From Streptomyces lateritius (lineage in GTDB: Bacteria; Actinomycetota; Actinomycetes; Streptomycetales; Streptomycetaceae), in NCBI RefSeq assembly GCF_014649715.1, contig NZ_BMTO01000008.1:315828-379827 (forward strand): 64,000 nt of DNA. The letters run 5' to 3'. The notes under the pieces were generated by a model that was given only the letters and a program-made list of their open reading frames with translations, was not told where the DNA came from and searched no databases. A program made the position numbers and the translations under genes. Shown here one piece after another: positions 33,841-42,903 of the stretch; position 1 is the stretch's first letter, and each line of letters starts with the position of its first letter.

Positions 33841-34527
33841 ATGATGATCGCCATGACGACCGGTCCCCGCATCACCGCCGACGACCTCCAGCACGCCCTC
33901 CGCCTCTCCCTCGCCACCCTCCGTGCCGCCGCTGCGGGAACCACCCCCGCCGACTGGGAGCGGCGCGCCGGCGCTCTGGCATGGAGCTGCTGGGAGACCG
34001 TCGAGCACCTTGCCGACGACCTCTTCGCCTACGCCGCCCAGACAGGCCTCGAAGCGCCGCCGCTCGACAAGGAGGTGCCCTTCCTCTGGGAGCGGCGGCG
34101 CGCGGGCGGCCCCGCCAACGTGACCTACGCCGATCCCGCCGCCGGCACCTTCGGACTGCTCCAGGTCCTCGAGGCCTGCGGTGCGATGCTCGCCGCCCTC
34201 GTCCGCACGGTTCCGGCCGACCGGCGCTCGTACCACTGCTTCGGCGTCTCCGACGCGGAGGGCTTCGCGGCCATGGGCATCGTCGAGACCCTCGTCCACA
34301 CCCATGACGTCGCCACCGGGCTCGGGGTCGCCTGGACGCCGCCCGCCGGGTTGTGCGACCGGGTGCTCACCCGGCTCTTCCCGGACGCGCCCACGGACAC
34401 GGACCGCTGGCGGACCCTGCTGTGGGCCACCGGCCGCGGCGAACTGCCCGGCCGTGAGCGGCTGACGTCCTGGCGCTGGTCCGCCGAAGTGCCGGACCGC
34501 GGCGAGGAGTTCGACCGCCCGGTGTGA
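33841..34527 (+). CDS. Maleylpyruvate isomerase/DinB-superfamily protein
   Basis: This protein of about 228 residues has the mycothiol-dependent maleylpyruvate isomerase-like four-helix fold. The N-terminal block AWSCWETVEHLADDLFAYAAQ has the metal-ligand His, and the second block VETLVHTHDVATGLGVAW has HTHDV ligands. Such proteins are often mycothiol S-transferases or unknown. ATG 33841, 33844 and 33853 are all possible starts, and no ribosome binding site decides. It shares its promoter region with the HTH-Clp_N gene and may be under its control. Confidence 0.8.
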   Translation: MMIAMTTGPRITADDLQHALRLSLATLRAAAAGTTPADWERRAGALAWSCWETVEHLADDLFAYAAQTGLEAPPLDKEVPFLWERRRAGGPANVTYADPAAGTFGLLQVLEACGAMLAALVRTVPADRRSYHCFGVSDAEGFAAMGIVETLVHTHDVATGLGVAWTPPAGLCDRVLTRLFPDAPTDTDRWRTLLWATGRGELPGRERLTSWRWSAEVPDRGEEFDRPV

Positions 34528-34583
34528 TCAGGACCACTTCCATCACCTGTGACACTTCCGCCCCACGGGTCGCTTGGTGGGGC

Positions 34584-35027
34584 ATGCACCGGGAATCAGA
34601 CAACGCGCCGACCACGCCGTCCGCTGACGGAATGCGTGCCTATGTGACCCAGTTCGTCGACCGGCTCACGGAGCGGAGCCGCCTGCCGCTCGACTACTCC
34701 GTGGCCAGCCTCCGGCTGGTCGACCTGATCGTCGACGGACTGAGACGCGACCGGCCCGACCGCGCTCGGGTCGCCCTCACCCTCCAGGGCCTCGGCGCGT
34801 ATACCGGTGAGGTGATCGTGCGGCGGGCCGGCGGGCGCTGGGTGGACTTCGACGCGGGGCAGCGCGAGTTCTTCCGCCAGTCCGTCGGGATACGGATGCC
34901 GGACGGGCGCGCCTGGAACCCGCTCGGAAAGGTCGTCAACCGCTTCGACACGGGCCCGGAGGAATCCGTACAGCGTTTCTACCTCATGCTTCACGGGCGG
35001 GCGCGAACTCCTGTGCGGTGCCTGTGA
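34584..35027 (+). CDS. Hypothetical protein
   Basis: This 147-residue soluble protein has no recognised domain. A conserved-looking core LRLVDLIVDGLRRDRPDR...LQGLGAYTGEVIVRRAGGRWVDF resembles small actinobacterial proteins of unknown function. The C-terminal part includes GRAWNPLGKVVNRFDTGPEES. ATG 34584 has GGTGGGG upstream. It stands 123 bases ahead of the first ECF sigma gene in the same direction. Confidence 0.72.
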   Translation: MHRESDNAPTTPSADGMRAYVTQFVDRLTERSRLPLDYSVASLRLVDLIVDGLRRDRPDRARVALTLQGLGAYTGEVIVRRAGGRWVDFDAGQREFFRQSVGIRMPDGRAWNPLGKVVNRFDTGPEESVQRFYLMLHGRARTPVRCL

Positions 35028-35149
35028 GTCTGTGACGTTTCCACCGGGCCGCGCGCTGAAGGGAAGGGGGACGGCGCGCGGTGTGCGCCCCGCTCTCCCG
35101 GAAGCCACGGGCACGGTGTGCGGTGCCGAGTCGGCACGAAGAGGGAAGC

Positions 35150-35731
35150 GTGGGCCCGGACGACGCGGAACTGGGGAGTCTTGTCGAGCGCGCTCAGGGC
35201 GGGGACGAGGAGGCCTTCGCCCGGGCCTACCGCCTGGTGCAGCCGGGGCTGCTCGGCTACGTCCGCGGCCTGGTCGGGGAGGACGCCGAGGACGTCGCCT
35301 CCGACGCCTGGCTGGAGATCGCCCGGGACCTGGGACGGTTCCGGGGTGACGGGCCCGGTTTCCGGGGCTGGACCGCGACGATCGCCCGCCACCGGGCACT
35401 CGACCATCTGCGCAGACAGCGGCGCAGGCCCCGGACCGCCTTGCTGGAGCAGGACCTGCTGGACCTGCCGGGCGGTCATGACACGGCCGCCGCCGCCCTG
35501 GAGACCCTGTCGACGGAGCAGACGCTCGCCCTGGTCCGCAGCCTGCCGCCGGACCAGGCCGAGGCCGTCCTGCTCCGGGTGGTGGTCGGCCTGGACGGAC
35601 CGGCGACCGCCCGCGTCCTGGGCAAACGCCCCGGGGCGGTCCGCACGGCGGGCCACCGGGGCCTGAGGAGACTGGCCGGCCTGCTGGCCGCCGCCGCGGA
35701 GCCGCCACGACGGCAGAGGGATGGAGCATGA
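35150..35731 (+). CDS. ECF RNA polymerase sigma factor (first tandem copy)
   Basis: This 193-residue sigma factor has region 2 (AYRLVQPGLLGYVRGLVGEDAEDVASDAWLEIARDL, with the -10 recognition helix RGWTATIARHRALDHLRR) and region 4 (LPPDQAEAVLLRVVVGLDG...VLGKRPGAVRTAGHRGLRRL). It is clearly paralogous to the next sigma gene at 36230. GTG 35150 has GAGGGA upstream. A small gene overlaps its stop by four bases, where such sigma factors usually have a membrane partner. Confidence 0.92.
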   Translation: MGPDDAELGSLVERAQGGDEEAFARAYRLVQPGLLGYVRGLVGEDAEDVASDAWLEIARDLGRFRGDGPGFRGWTATIARHRALDHLRRQRRRPRTALLEQDLLDLPGGHDTAAAALETLSTEQTLALVRSLPPDQAEAVLLRVVVGLDGPATARVLGKRPGAVRTAGHRGLRRLAGLLAAAAEPPRRQRDGA

Positions 35732-35964
35732 CACAGGAACCGGACGCGGATGATGATCCCGCCGCGCGCCCCGGCACACGCCCCGGCATACGCGCCGACG
35801 CGCTCTGCGCGGATCCGCGCGAGGCGCTCGCGCGGGCGGCGTTCCGGGCCGCGCGGGACGCCGGAAAACACCGCGCGCTGCGGACCCGGCGACGGGACGA
35901 CTGGCGCCCTGCCCGGGTACGGGGGCGCGCGGGGCGGCGGCCGACGCGGGACGGGGAGAGGTAG
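35728..35964 (+). CDS. Small protein coupled to the ECF gene, probably a truncated partner
   Basis: This 78-residue product overlaps the sigma stop (ATGA). It contains DPREALARAAFRAARDAGKH and RTRRRDDWRP, which resemble the cytoplasmic segment before the membrane helix in ECF-partner proteins. It then stops after an Arg-rich tail, with no membrane helix. The matching partner of the second sigma gene is 385 residues long. I infer a truncated or decayed anti-sigma-like partner that may still be translated. Confidence 0.55.
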   Translation: MTQEPDADDDPAARPGTRPGIRADALCADPREALARAAFRAARDAGKHRALRTRRRDDWRPARVRGRAGRRPTRDGER

Positions 35965-35993
35965 AACGGCCCGAAACGGCCGGAAGTGGAGGA

Positions 35994-36033
35994 CGACCGG
36001 GGCCGCCACCCCCCACAGGAGAGGCCCCGGTCG
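35994..36033 (+). terminator. Terminator between the two ECF units
   Basis: CGACCGGGGCC (35994-36004) and GGCCCCGGTCG (36023-36033) form a perfect 11-bp stem with an 18-nt loop, 29 bases after the small gene's stop. It would separate the two ECF units. Confidence 0.65.
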
Positions 36034-36229
36034 CCGTCCGCCGGGGCCGCAGCACGGCCCCGTACTCCTATCAGCGCCGGGCATGCGTTTTCTGTCACAC
36101 CGTGGGGGTCCGCTGCGGCTGTCGAAGGTTGCAGGCTGTACAAAGACCGGACGAACATGGACGCGGCACCGGGCGAGGACGTAGCGTGCTGGTGCGCGCC
36201 GGGCGGCGTGGCGGTGATGACCAGCCGCG

Positions 36230-36916
36230 ATGACGAACAGGTTGTGGGGAGTGCTGGGGGACGACGCGGAGCTGACGGCCGCGGTGCTCGCTGCGCAGGA
36301 CGGGGACGAAGACGCCTTCCGTACTGTGTATCGCGCCGTGCATCCCCGGCTGCTGGGCTACATACGCACACTCGTCGGCGACGCCGACGCGGAGGACGTC
36401 GCGTCCGAGTCCTGGCTCCAGATCGCCCGCGACCTGGACCGCTTCAGCGGTGACGCGGACCGGTTCCGGGGCTGGGCGGCCCGTATCGCCCGCAACCGGG
36501 CGCTCGACCACATCCGGATGCGCGGCCGACGCCCCGCCGTGGGCGGCGACGAGACCGAACTCACCGACGAACCCGCCGACTCCGACACCGCGGACGAGGC
36601 CCTGGAAGCACTGGCCACCGGCCACACCATGAAACTCATCGCCCAACTTCCGCAGGACCAGGCCGAGGCCGTGGTCCTGCGGGTCGTGGTCGGCCTGGAC
36701 GCCAAGAGCGCCGCCGACACCCTGGGAAAGCGCCCCGGCGCCGTACGGACCGCGGCGCACCGCGGTCTCAAGCGGCTCGCCGAACTCCTCGGCGCCGACG
36801 GCGACGGCACCATGGCCGCACTGGGGGGCGTACCGCCGCAACGCGGTCGCAGGCCGGGGGCCCCGGCCCCCGGTGGTGTGACGCAATCGCGTGCGCGGAC
36901 GCAGAAGGAACTGTGA
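36230..36916 (+). CDS. ECF RNA polymerase sigma factor (second tandem copy)
   Basis: This 228-residue paralogue of the 35150 sigma factor shares much of regions 2 and 4 (VHPRLLGYIRTLVGDADAEDVASESWLQIARDLDRF; LPQDQAEAVVLRVVVGLDAKSAADTLGKRPGAVRTAAHRGLKRL). A proline-rich C-terminal extension of about 35 residues follows region 4. Its stop overlaps the next gene's ATG (TGATG), so the pair is translationally coupled, which suggests a sigma/anti-sigma unit. Confidence 0.93.
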   Translation: MTNRLWGVLGDDAELTAAVLAAQDGDEDAFRTVYRAVHPRLLGYIRTLVGDADAEDVASESWLQIARDLDRFSGDADRFRGWAARIARNRALDHIRMRGRRPAVGGDETELTDEPADSDTADEALEALATGHTMKLIAQLPQDQAEAVVLRVVVGLDAKSAADTLGKRPGAVRTAAHRGLKRLAELLGADGDGTMAALGGVPPQRGRRPGAPAPGGVTQSRARTQKEL

Positions 36917-38073
36917 TGGCCGACGAGCGGTACCAGTGGCTCGACCAGGAGGCCGCGGAGCGGTTGCTGCGCGGCGAGCCGGTCGATCCCGTCGACGATC
37001 ACGCCCGCGCGCAGGCCGAGCGCCTCGCCGACGCCCTGGCGGCGGCCCGGCCCGTACCCTTCCCGCGCGCGGCGGAGGCCGAACTCCCCGGCGAGGCGGC
37101 CGCCCTGGCCGCCTTCCGCAAGGCCACGGCCGAACGCGCCGCCGCGGCCGCCGCCCCCTCCGCCGAACTGGGCGGAGTACGGCTCGCGCCGGTGTCCCCG
37201 GCCCGGCGGTGGGGGCGCTCGCTGAGGTACGGCCTGGCGGCCGCGGTCGCCGCCGTCGCGGTCGGCGGCGTCGCCGTCGCCTCCGGTACGGGCATGCTGC
37301 CGTTCGACCGGGACGCCGCCCCCACGCCGGCCGGCTCCGTGTCGGCCGTGGACACCCCGGAGCCGCGCGTCTCCGGAACCCCGGACGACGGTCTCGGCAC
37401 CGAGGTGCCGACGGTGCCTCCCACCGCCGGGGGCCGGTCGCCCGGCGCGTCCTCGTCACCCGCGACGCCCCCGGCCGTGGCCGGTTCCGGCGGCACGGAC
37501 GGTACGGGCGGAAAGAGCGGCGGGACCCCTGAGCCGGACAGGAGCAAGGGCTCCCCGGAGCAGGACGGCGAGACCACCGCCGCCGCCAACGTCAGGGACT
37601 GCAGGGAGTACCGGGCCGGACGCCTCGACGACAGCGGTGTCCGCAGACTGGTGAAGGAGGTGCGGAGCGGCGAGACCGTCCGGCGCTTCTGCGACCGCGT
37701 CCTGTCCGGCGGCTCGGACACGGGCGACTCCTCGGGCGACACGAACAACGGCTCCACCGGAGGCACGTCCGGCGCCGGCTCGTCCGGCGGCAAGGGCGAC
37801 GGCAAGGGCGACGACGACTCCGCCGGCGAAGGTGATCGAGCGGGCGGTGCCTCGGGAGGCGCCGGCGGCAAGTCCACCGGCGGCAAGTCCACGGGCGGCA
37901 AGTCCACCGGCGGCAAGGGCGGCGGAGACCGCGGGAGCGACCGCAGGTCCGACCGGAACACCGGCCTGGACACGGGCCCCGAGCACGCTGCCGCCCCGGT
38001 CGGTCGCGCCTCCACGGCCGCCGTCGAGCCCGCCCCGAGCGTCCCCGCCGAAACCGTGACGCACCAGGTGTGA
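36916..38073 (+). CDS. Single-pass membrane partner of the ECF sigma factor
   Basis: This 385-residue protein has a helical cytoplasmic N-terminus (about 1-95), one membrane helix (YGLAAAVAAVAVGGVAVASG, about 100-120) and a long extracytoplasmic low-complexity region. Within it is one conserved-looking Cys-bearing module (NVRDCREYRAGRLDDSGVRRL ending RRFCDRVLSGG). Three 15-bp repeats (37864-37908) encode GGKST. It lacks a zinc-binding HxxxCxxC motif. Position and topology suggest an anti-sigma-like sensor, but this is inference. AAGGA lies upstream of ATG 36916. Confidence 0.8.
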   Translation: MADERYQWLDQEAAERLLRGEPVDPVDDHARAQAERLADALAAARPVPFPRAAEAELPGEAAALAAFRKATAERAAAAAAPSAELGGVRLAPVSPARRWGRSLRYGLAAAVAAVAVGGVAVASGTGMLPFDRDAAPTPAGSVSAVDTPEPRVSGTPDDGLGTEVPTVPPTAGGRSPGASSSPATPPAVAGSGGTDGTGGKSGGTPEPDRSKGSPEQDGETTAAANVRDCREYRAGRLDDSGVRRLVKEVRSGETVRRFCDRVLSGGSDTGDSSGDTNNGSTGGTSGAGSSGGKGDGKGDDDSAGEGDRAGGASGGAGGKSTGGKSTGGKSTGGKGGGDRGSDRRSDRNTGLDTGPEHAAAPVGRASTAAVEPAPSVPAETVTHQV

Positions 38074-38170
38074 CACTTTTCGGCCCGCCGACGCAGTACT
38101 GAGTGAGCCGACTGGTCATCGGCCGCGCGGTGAGCCGGGGTTCCCCCCGTACCTACGGCTCCGCGCACCC

Positions 38171-38209
38171 GGCGCGGGTGGGACACGTTCCCCCGGTCCC
38201 ACCCGCGCC
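38171..38209. terminator. Bidirectional terminator
   Basis: A perfect 14-bp stem (GGCGCGGGTGGGAC, 38171-38184, with GTCCCACCCGCGCC, 38196-38209) and an 11-nt loop lie between the convergent ECF-partner and L,D-transpeptidase genes. Confidence 0.85.
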
Positions 38210-38237
38210 CCTCACTTCCGGCTTCTACGCCTCCCGC

Positions 38238-39101
38238 TCACCAGTGGACGACGACCTTGTCGCCGACCTTCACCTGGCCGAAGAGCGTGGCGATCTTCCC
38301 CCGGTCCCGGACGTTGACACAGCCGTGCGAGGCCCCGTTGTAACCGCGGGCCGCGAAGTCCGACGAGTAGTGCACGGCCTGACCGCCGCTGAAGAACATC
38401 GCGTAGGGCATGGGCGTGTGGTAGAGCGTCGAGACGTGGTCGCGGCTCTTGAAGTCGACCTTGAACGTGCCCTCACGGGTCGGCGTGTTCTCCGAGCCGA
38501 AGCGGACGTCCATCGACGAGACGACCTTGCCGTCGATCATCCACGCCAGCGTCCGGCTCTCCTTGCTGATGCACAGCACGCGCCCCGTCATGCAGCGGGG
38601 GTCCGGCGCGTCCAGCTTGTTGGTGGTGGACGGCTTCAGCTCGTCCGCCGTGGGCTCGTGGGTCATCCCGAGCAGCCGCTGCCAGGTCGTCTCGTCCACC
38701 GAGCCGGTCTGCGGCAGCTCCCGCTTCTTCTGGAAGCCCTTGACCGCCCCCGCCGTCATGGTGCCGTAGAAGCCGGTGGGGGCACGGTCGAAGTACCCGA
38801 TCTGCCGCAGTCGCGCCTGCAGCTCGCGCACCTGCGCGCTCTCGTCGCCGTCCTTCATCAGGACCTTGACGGCCGGGGCCGCGGAGGTCGGGGACGAAGA
38901 CGGCGACGAAGGCTTGTCGTCCGTCGTGGCGGAAGGCGAGGCCGACGCCGAAGGCTGCGAGGACGCCGACGAGGTGGCGGGCGCCGGAGCGGACGAGCCG
39001 CCACCGCCTCCCGCTCCCGCGGCCTGGGCCGTACAGCCGGTGGCGAGCGCCACGGCGGCCACGGCTATGAGCGATCTGAAGACGACGGACGAACGGCGCA
39101 T
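38238..39101 (-). CDS. L,D-transpeptidase lipoprotein with peptidoglycan-binding domain
   Basis: This 287-residue protein has a lipoprotein signal peptide (lipobox ATGC, Cys at about 23) and a Ser/Ala/Pro linker. A PG_binding_1 domain follows (VRELQARLRQIGYFDRAPTGFYGTMTAGAVKGFQ), then a YkuD catalytic domain with the active-site SHGCVNVRD and upstream His in QAVHYSSDF. It should cross-link peptidoglycan (3-3 bonds) or trim stems. ATG 39101 places the signal at the N-terminus. Confidence 0.94.
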   Translation of the reverse strand: MRRSSVVFRSLIAVAAVALATGCTAQAAGAGGGGGSSAPAPATSSASSQPSASASPSATTDDKPSSPSSSPTSAAPAVKVLMKDGDESAQVRELQARLRQIGYFDRAPTGFYGTMTAGAVKGFQKKRELPQTGSVDETTWQRLLGMTHEPTADELKPSTTNKLDAPDPRCMTGRVLCISKESRTLAWMIDGKVVSSMDVRFGSENTPTREGTFKVDFKSRDHVSTLYHTPMPYAMFFSGGQAVHYSSDFAARGYNGASHGCVNVRDRGKIATLFGQVKVGDKVVVHW

Positions 39102-39318
39102 CGGTTCCCCCCGAGACAGGTGTGTGTACCTATGGGATGCTTCCCGCGCCCGCTTGGTTGCGCACCCGCCGCAAGTACGGCGCATGCTGGGAAGAAGGTC
39201 CGTGCGAGGGGCTGTGAGGAAGGTCCCAGCGTGCGGCTCTCCACCGGCCGCACGGCCGCCGCTACAGTCCGTCGCGAGGGTTGGTACCACTCAGTAGGTC
39301 TATCGGGAGGCACAACAG

Positions 39319-40899
<1,581 letters not shown>

Positions 40900-40934
40900 T
40901 CCCGCACGTCTGATCTTCCGGCATACGGAACACC

Positions 40935-40972
40935 GAGAGGGAGTGTCGTACTCGCGTGCGACACTCCCTCTC
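40935..40972 (+). terminator. Perfect 14-bp inverted repeat abutting the lysE start
   Basis: GAGAGGGAGTGTCG (40935-40948) and CGACACTCCCTCTC (40959-40972) form a perfect stem with a 10-nt loop. The stem ends at the base just before ATG 40973. It can terminate the mutase transcript. If lysE is transcribed from upstream, the hairpin would bury its start region, so it may also act as a translational gate. Confidence 0.75.
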
Positions 40973-41629
40973 ATGCTGGGTGTCACCGATCTGCCGACCT
41001 ATCTCGCGGGCCTCGTCCTCATCATCCTGCTGCCGGGGCCGAACTCGCTGTACGTGCTGTCCGTCGCCGCCCGAAAGGGCACCCGGACCGGGTACAAGGC
41101 CGCCGCCGGTGTCTTCACCGGCGACGCGGTCCTGATGACGCTGGCCGCGCTCGGCGCGGCCTCGCTGCTCCAGACCACGCCGCTGCTCTTCATGGTCGTG
41201 AAGTACGCGGGCGCGGGGTATCTGGCCTGGATGGCGTACGGCATGCTGCGGGCGGCCTGGTCCATGTGGCGCACCCGCGGTGAGTCGCCTGCGGCCGGGG
41301 AGTCCACGGACGCGCCGACCGGCGCGGGGGAGAACCCGTACCGCCGGGCGCTGGTCATCAGCCTCTTCAACCCGAAGGCGATCCTCTTCCTCATCTCGTT
41401 CTTCGTGCAGTTCGTCGACCCCGGGTACGCCTACCCCGCGCTCTCCTTCCTGGTGCTCGGCACCCTGCTCCAGCTCGGCAGCTTCCTCTATCTCACGATG
41501 CTGATATTCGGTGGGACGCGGCTCGCGGCCGCGTTCCGGCGCCGCAGGCGGCTCGCGGCGGGGGCGACCTCCGCGGCGGGCGCGCTCTTCCTCGGCTTCG
41601 CCGCGAAGCTCTCGCTCAGCAGCGCCTGA
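40973..41629 (+). CDS. LysE/RhtB-family amino acid exporter
   Basis: This 218-residue exporter, probably for leucine or related amino acids, has about six helices. The family start LPTYLAGLVLIILLPGPNSLYVLSVAARKG and the block NPKAILFLISFFVQFVDP are diagnostic. ATG 40973 gives the canonical LysE N-terminus; GTG 40943 would add ten residues encoded inside a hairpin and has no spaced ribosome binding site. The ATG itself has none either, so leaderless translation is possible. Confidence 0.9.
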   Translation: MLGVTDLPTYLAGLVLIILLPGPNSLYVLSVAARKGTRTGYKAAAGVFTGDAVLMTLAALGAASLLQTTPLLFMVVKYAGAGYLAWMAYGMLRAAWSMWRTRGESPAAGESTDAPTGAGENPYRRALVISLFNPKAILFLISFFVQFVDPGYAYPALSFLVLGTLLQLGSFLYLTMLIFGGTRLAAAFRRRRRLAAGATSAAGALFLGFAAKLSLSSA

Positions 41630-41680
41630 CCGGATCCGCTTGACCCTGACACGGTGTGAGGCCGTTCCGTCGGAGGCATC

Positions 41681-42502
41681 ATGTTCACCATCGGAGACTT
41701 CGCCCGGCACGGGCGGGTGTCGGTCCGCATGCTGCGTCATTACGACGCCATCGGACTGCTGCGCCCGGCTCATGTCGACCCGCACAGCGGCTACCGCTTC
41801 TACGAGGCGGACCAGCTCGCACGCCTCAACCGTGTCATCGCGCTCAAGGAACTCGGCTTCACCCTCGACCAGGTGGGGGCGATCCTCGACGAGCAGGTGG
41901 GCGCGGAGGAACTGCGCGGGATGCTGCGGCTGCGCCAGGCCGAGCTGGAGACGGCCCTGGCGGAGGCGGCGGGACGACTGGCCCGCGTCGGCGCGCGGCT
42001 CCGAGCCATCGAGAGCGAGGGACACATGTCCACGCAGGACGTCGTGATCAAGAAGGTTCCCCCGGTCCGCCTCGCCGAGCTGAGCGGCGTGGCCGCGAGC
42101 TTCGGCCCCGGCGACATCGGTCCGGTCATCCAGCCGCTGTACGACGAGCTCTGCGCCCGTCTGGAGGCCGCGGGCGTCACCGGCTTCGGGCCGGGGATCG
42201 CGTACTACGAGGACGCGGGCAGGGGTGACGGCTCGGTCGTCGTGCACGCCGGCATGACGATCCCGGCCGGGGCCGCGCCGGAGGGGGTCGATCTCGTCGT
42301 CCTGCCGGCCCTGGAGACGGCGGCGACGGTCGTCCACCGGGGTCCGATGGACGACATCCTGCCGACCGCCCAGACCCTGGCGACCTGGATCGACACGAAC
42401 GGCTACCGCTCGACGGGTTACGCCCGCGAGCTGTACCTGGAGTGCCCGGAGGACCGCACGAAGTGGGTGACAGAACTCCAGGAACCGGTCGCCCTCGTCT
42501 GA
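41681..42502 (+). CDS. MerR-family regulator with GyrI-like effector domain
   Basis: This 273-residue protein has an N-terminal MerR winged helix (FTIGDFARHGRVSVRMLRHYDAIGLL, RLNRVIALKELGFTLDQV) and a coiled-coil helix. A GyrI-like ligand domain follows from about residue 118 (VVIKKVPPVRLAEL to the C-terminal YARELYLECPEDRTKWVTELQ). This is the BmrR/TipA-like layout for small-molecule sensing. It follows lysE by 51 bases, so control of the exporter is conceivable. The ligand is unknown. Confidence 0.93.
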   Translation: MFTIGDFARHGRVSVRMLRHYDAIGLLRPAHVDPHSGYRFYEADQLARLNRVIALKELGFTLDQVGAILDEQVGAEELRGMLRLRQAELETALAEAAGRLARVGARLRAIESEGHMSTQDVVIKKVPPVRLAELSGVAASFGPGDIGPVIQPLYDELCARLEAAGVTGFGPGIAYYEDAGRGDGSVVVHAGMTIPAGAAPEGVDLVVLPALETAATVVHRGPMDDILPTAQTLATWIDTNGYRSTGYARELYLECPEDRTKWVTELQEPVALV

Positions 42503-42593
42503 CGCCCCCTGGCCAGAGCCCTTTCGGCGCCCGGCACGGGAGTTGGCGGCCCACCCCGGGCCCCGGGCCGGGCCCCCGGGCCGGGCCGCCCCC

Positions 42594-42701
42594 GGTTCCG
42601 GGCTCCGGCCCCGGGATTCCTACCGCCCGTGCGCCCTGGCCCTGGGACTCCTGGTTCCGGCCCGGGGTTCCGGGCTCCGGCCCCGGGGTTCCTACCGCCC
42701 G
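42594..42701. repeat. Two 36-bp direct repeats
   Basis: The 36-bp units at 42594-42629 and 42666-42701 differ at one position (A to G). The first 8-9 bases of the unit recur near 42653. The pattern suggests duplication by slippage or recombination in non-coding DNA; no integrase or tRNA is nearby. Confidence 0.85.
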
Positions 42702-42866
42702 GGGGCCTGACTGCGGGGCCTGTTCCCCGGGCCCCGGGGCGGGGCGGGGACGCCCGGCCGCCGGGGTCGTGGCGGCGCGGCGGGGCCCGCCCGTGCTGGA
42801 GCAGGACCGGGACGACGCGCGCCGGGTGGTGGCACAGCCGGGCCCGGCAGGCCGGCCGGGCCTCGC

Positions 42867-42896
42867 CCGGGCCCGTACCTTCGGGTACGGGCCCGG
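42867..42896 (-). terminator. Terminator of the minus-strand glycopolymer operon
   Basis: A perfect 13-bp stem (CCGGGCCCGTACC with GGTACGGGCCCGG) closes a four-base loop (TTCG on the plus strand, CGAA on the minus). It starts seven bases after the stop of the 42904-44232 gene. Confidence 0.85.
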
Positions 42897-42903
42897 CCTC
42901 GGC

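Larger units (their letters stand above)
42503..42903. other. 401-bp non-coding gap with 36-bp direct repeats
   Basis: This convergent gap between the MerR gene and the glycopolymer operon has no convincing gene. It is extremely GC-rich and holds two 36-bp direct repeats (42594-42629 and 42666-42701, one mismatch, offset 72 bp), each starting GGTTCCGGGCTCCGG. A strong terminator lies at its right end. Confidence 0.6.

Noticed and set aside
39102..39318. Cobalamin riboswitch before the B12-dependent mutase.
   Set aside because: I could not find a B12-box-like sequence or the expected conserved helices in the 217-bp gap.
42594..42701. Possible attachment sites of an integrated element.
   Set aside because: The direct repeats enclose only 36 bp. 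There is no integrase or tRNA, and flanking genes look like normal core genes.
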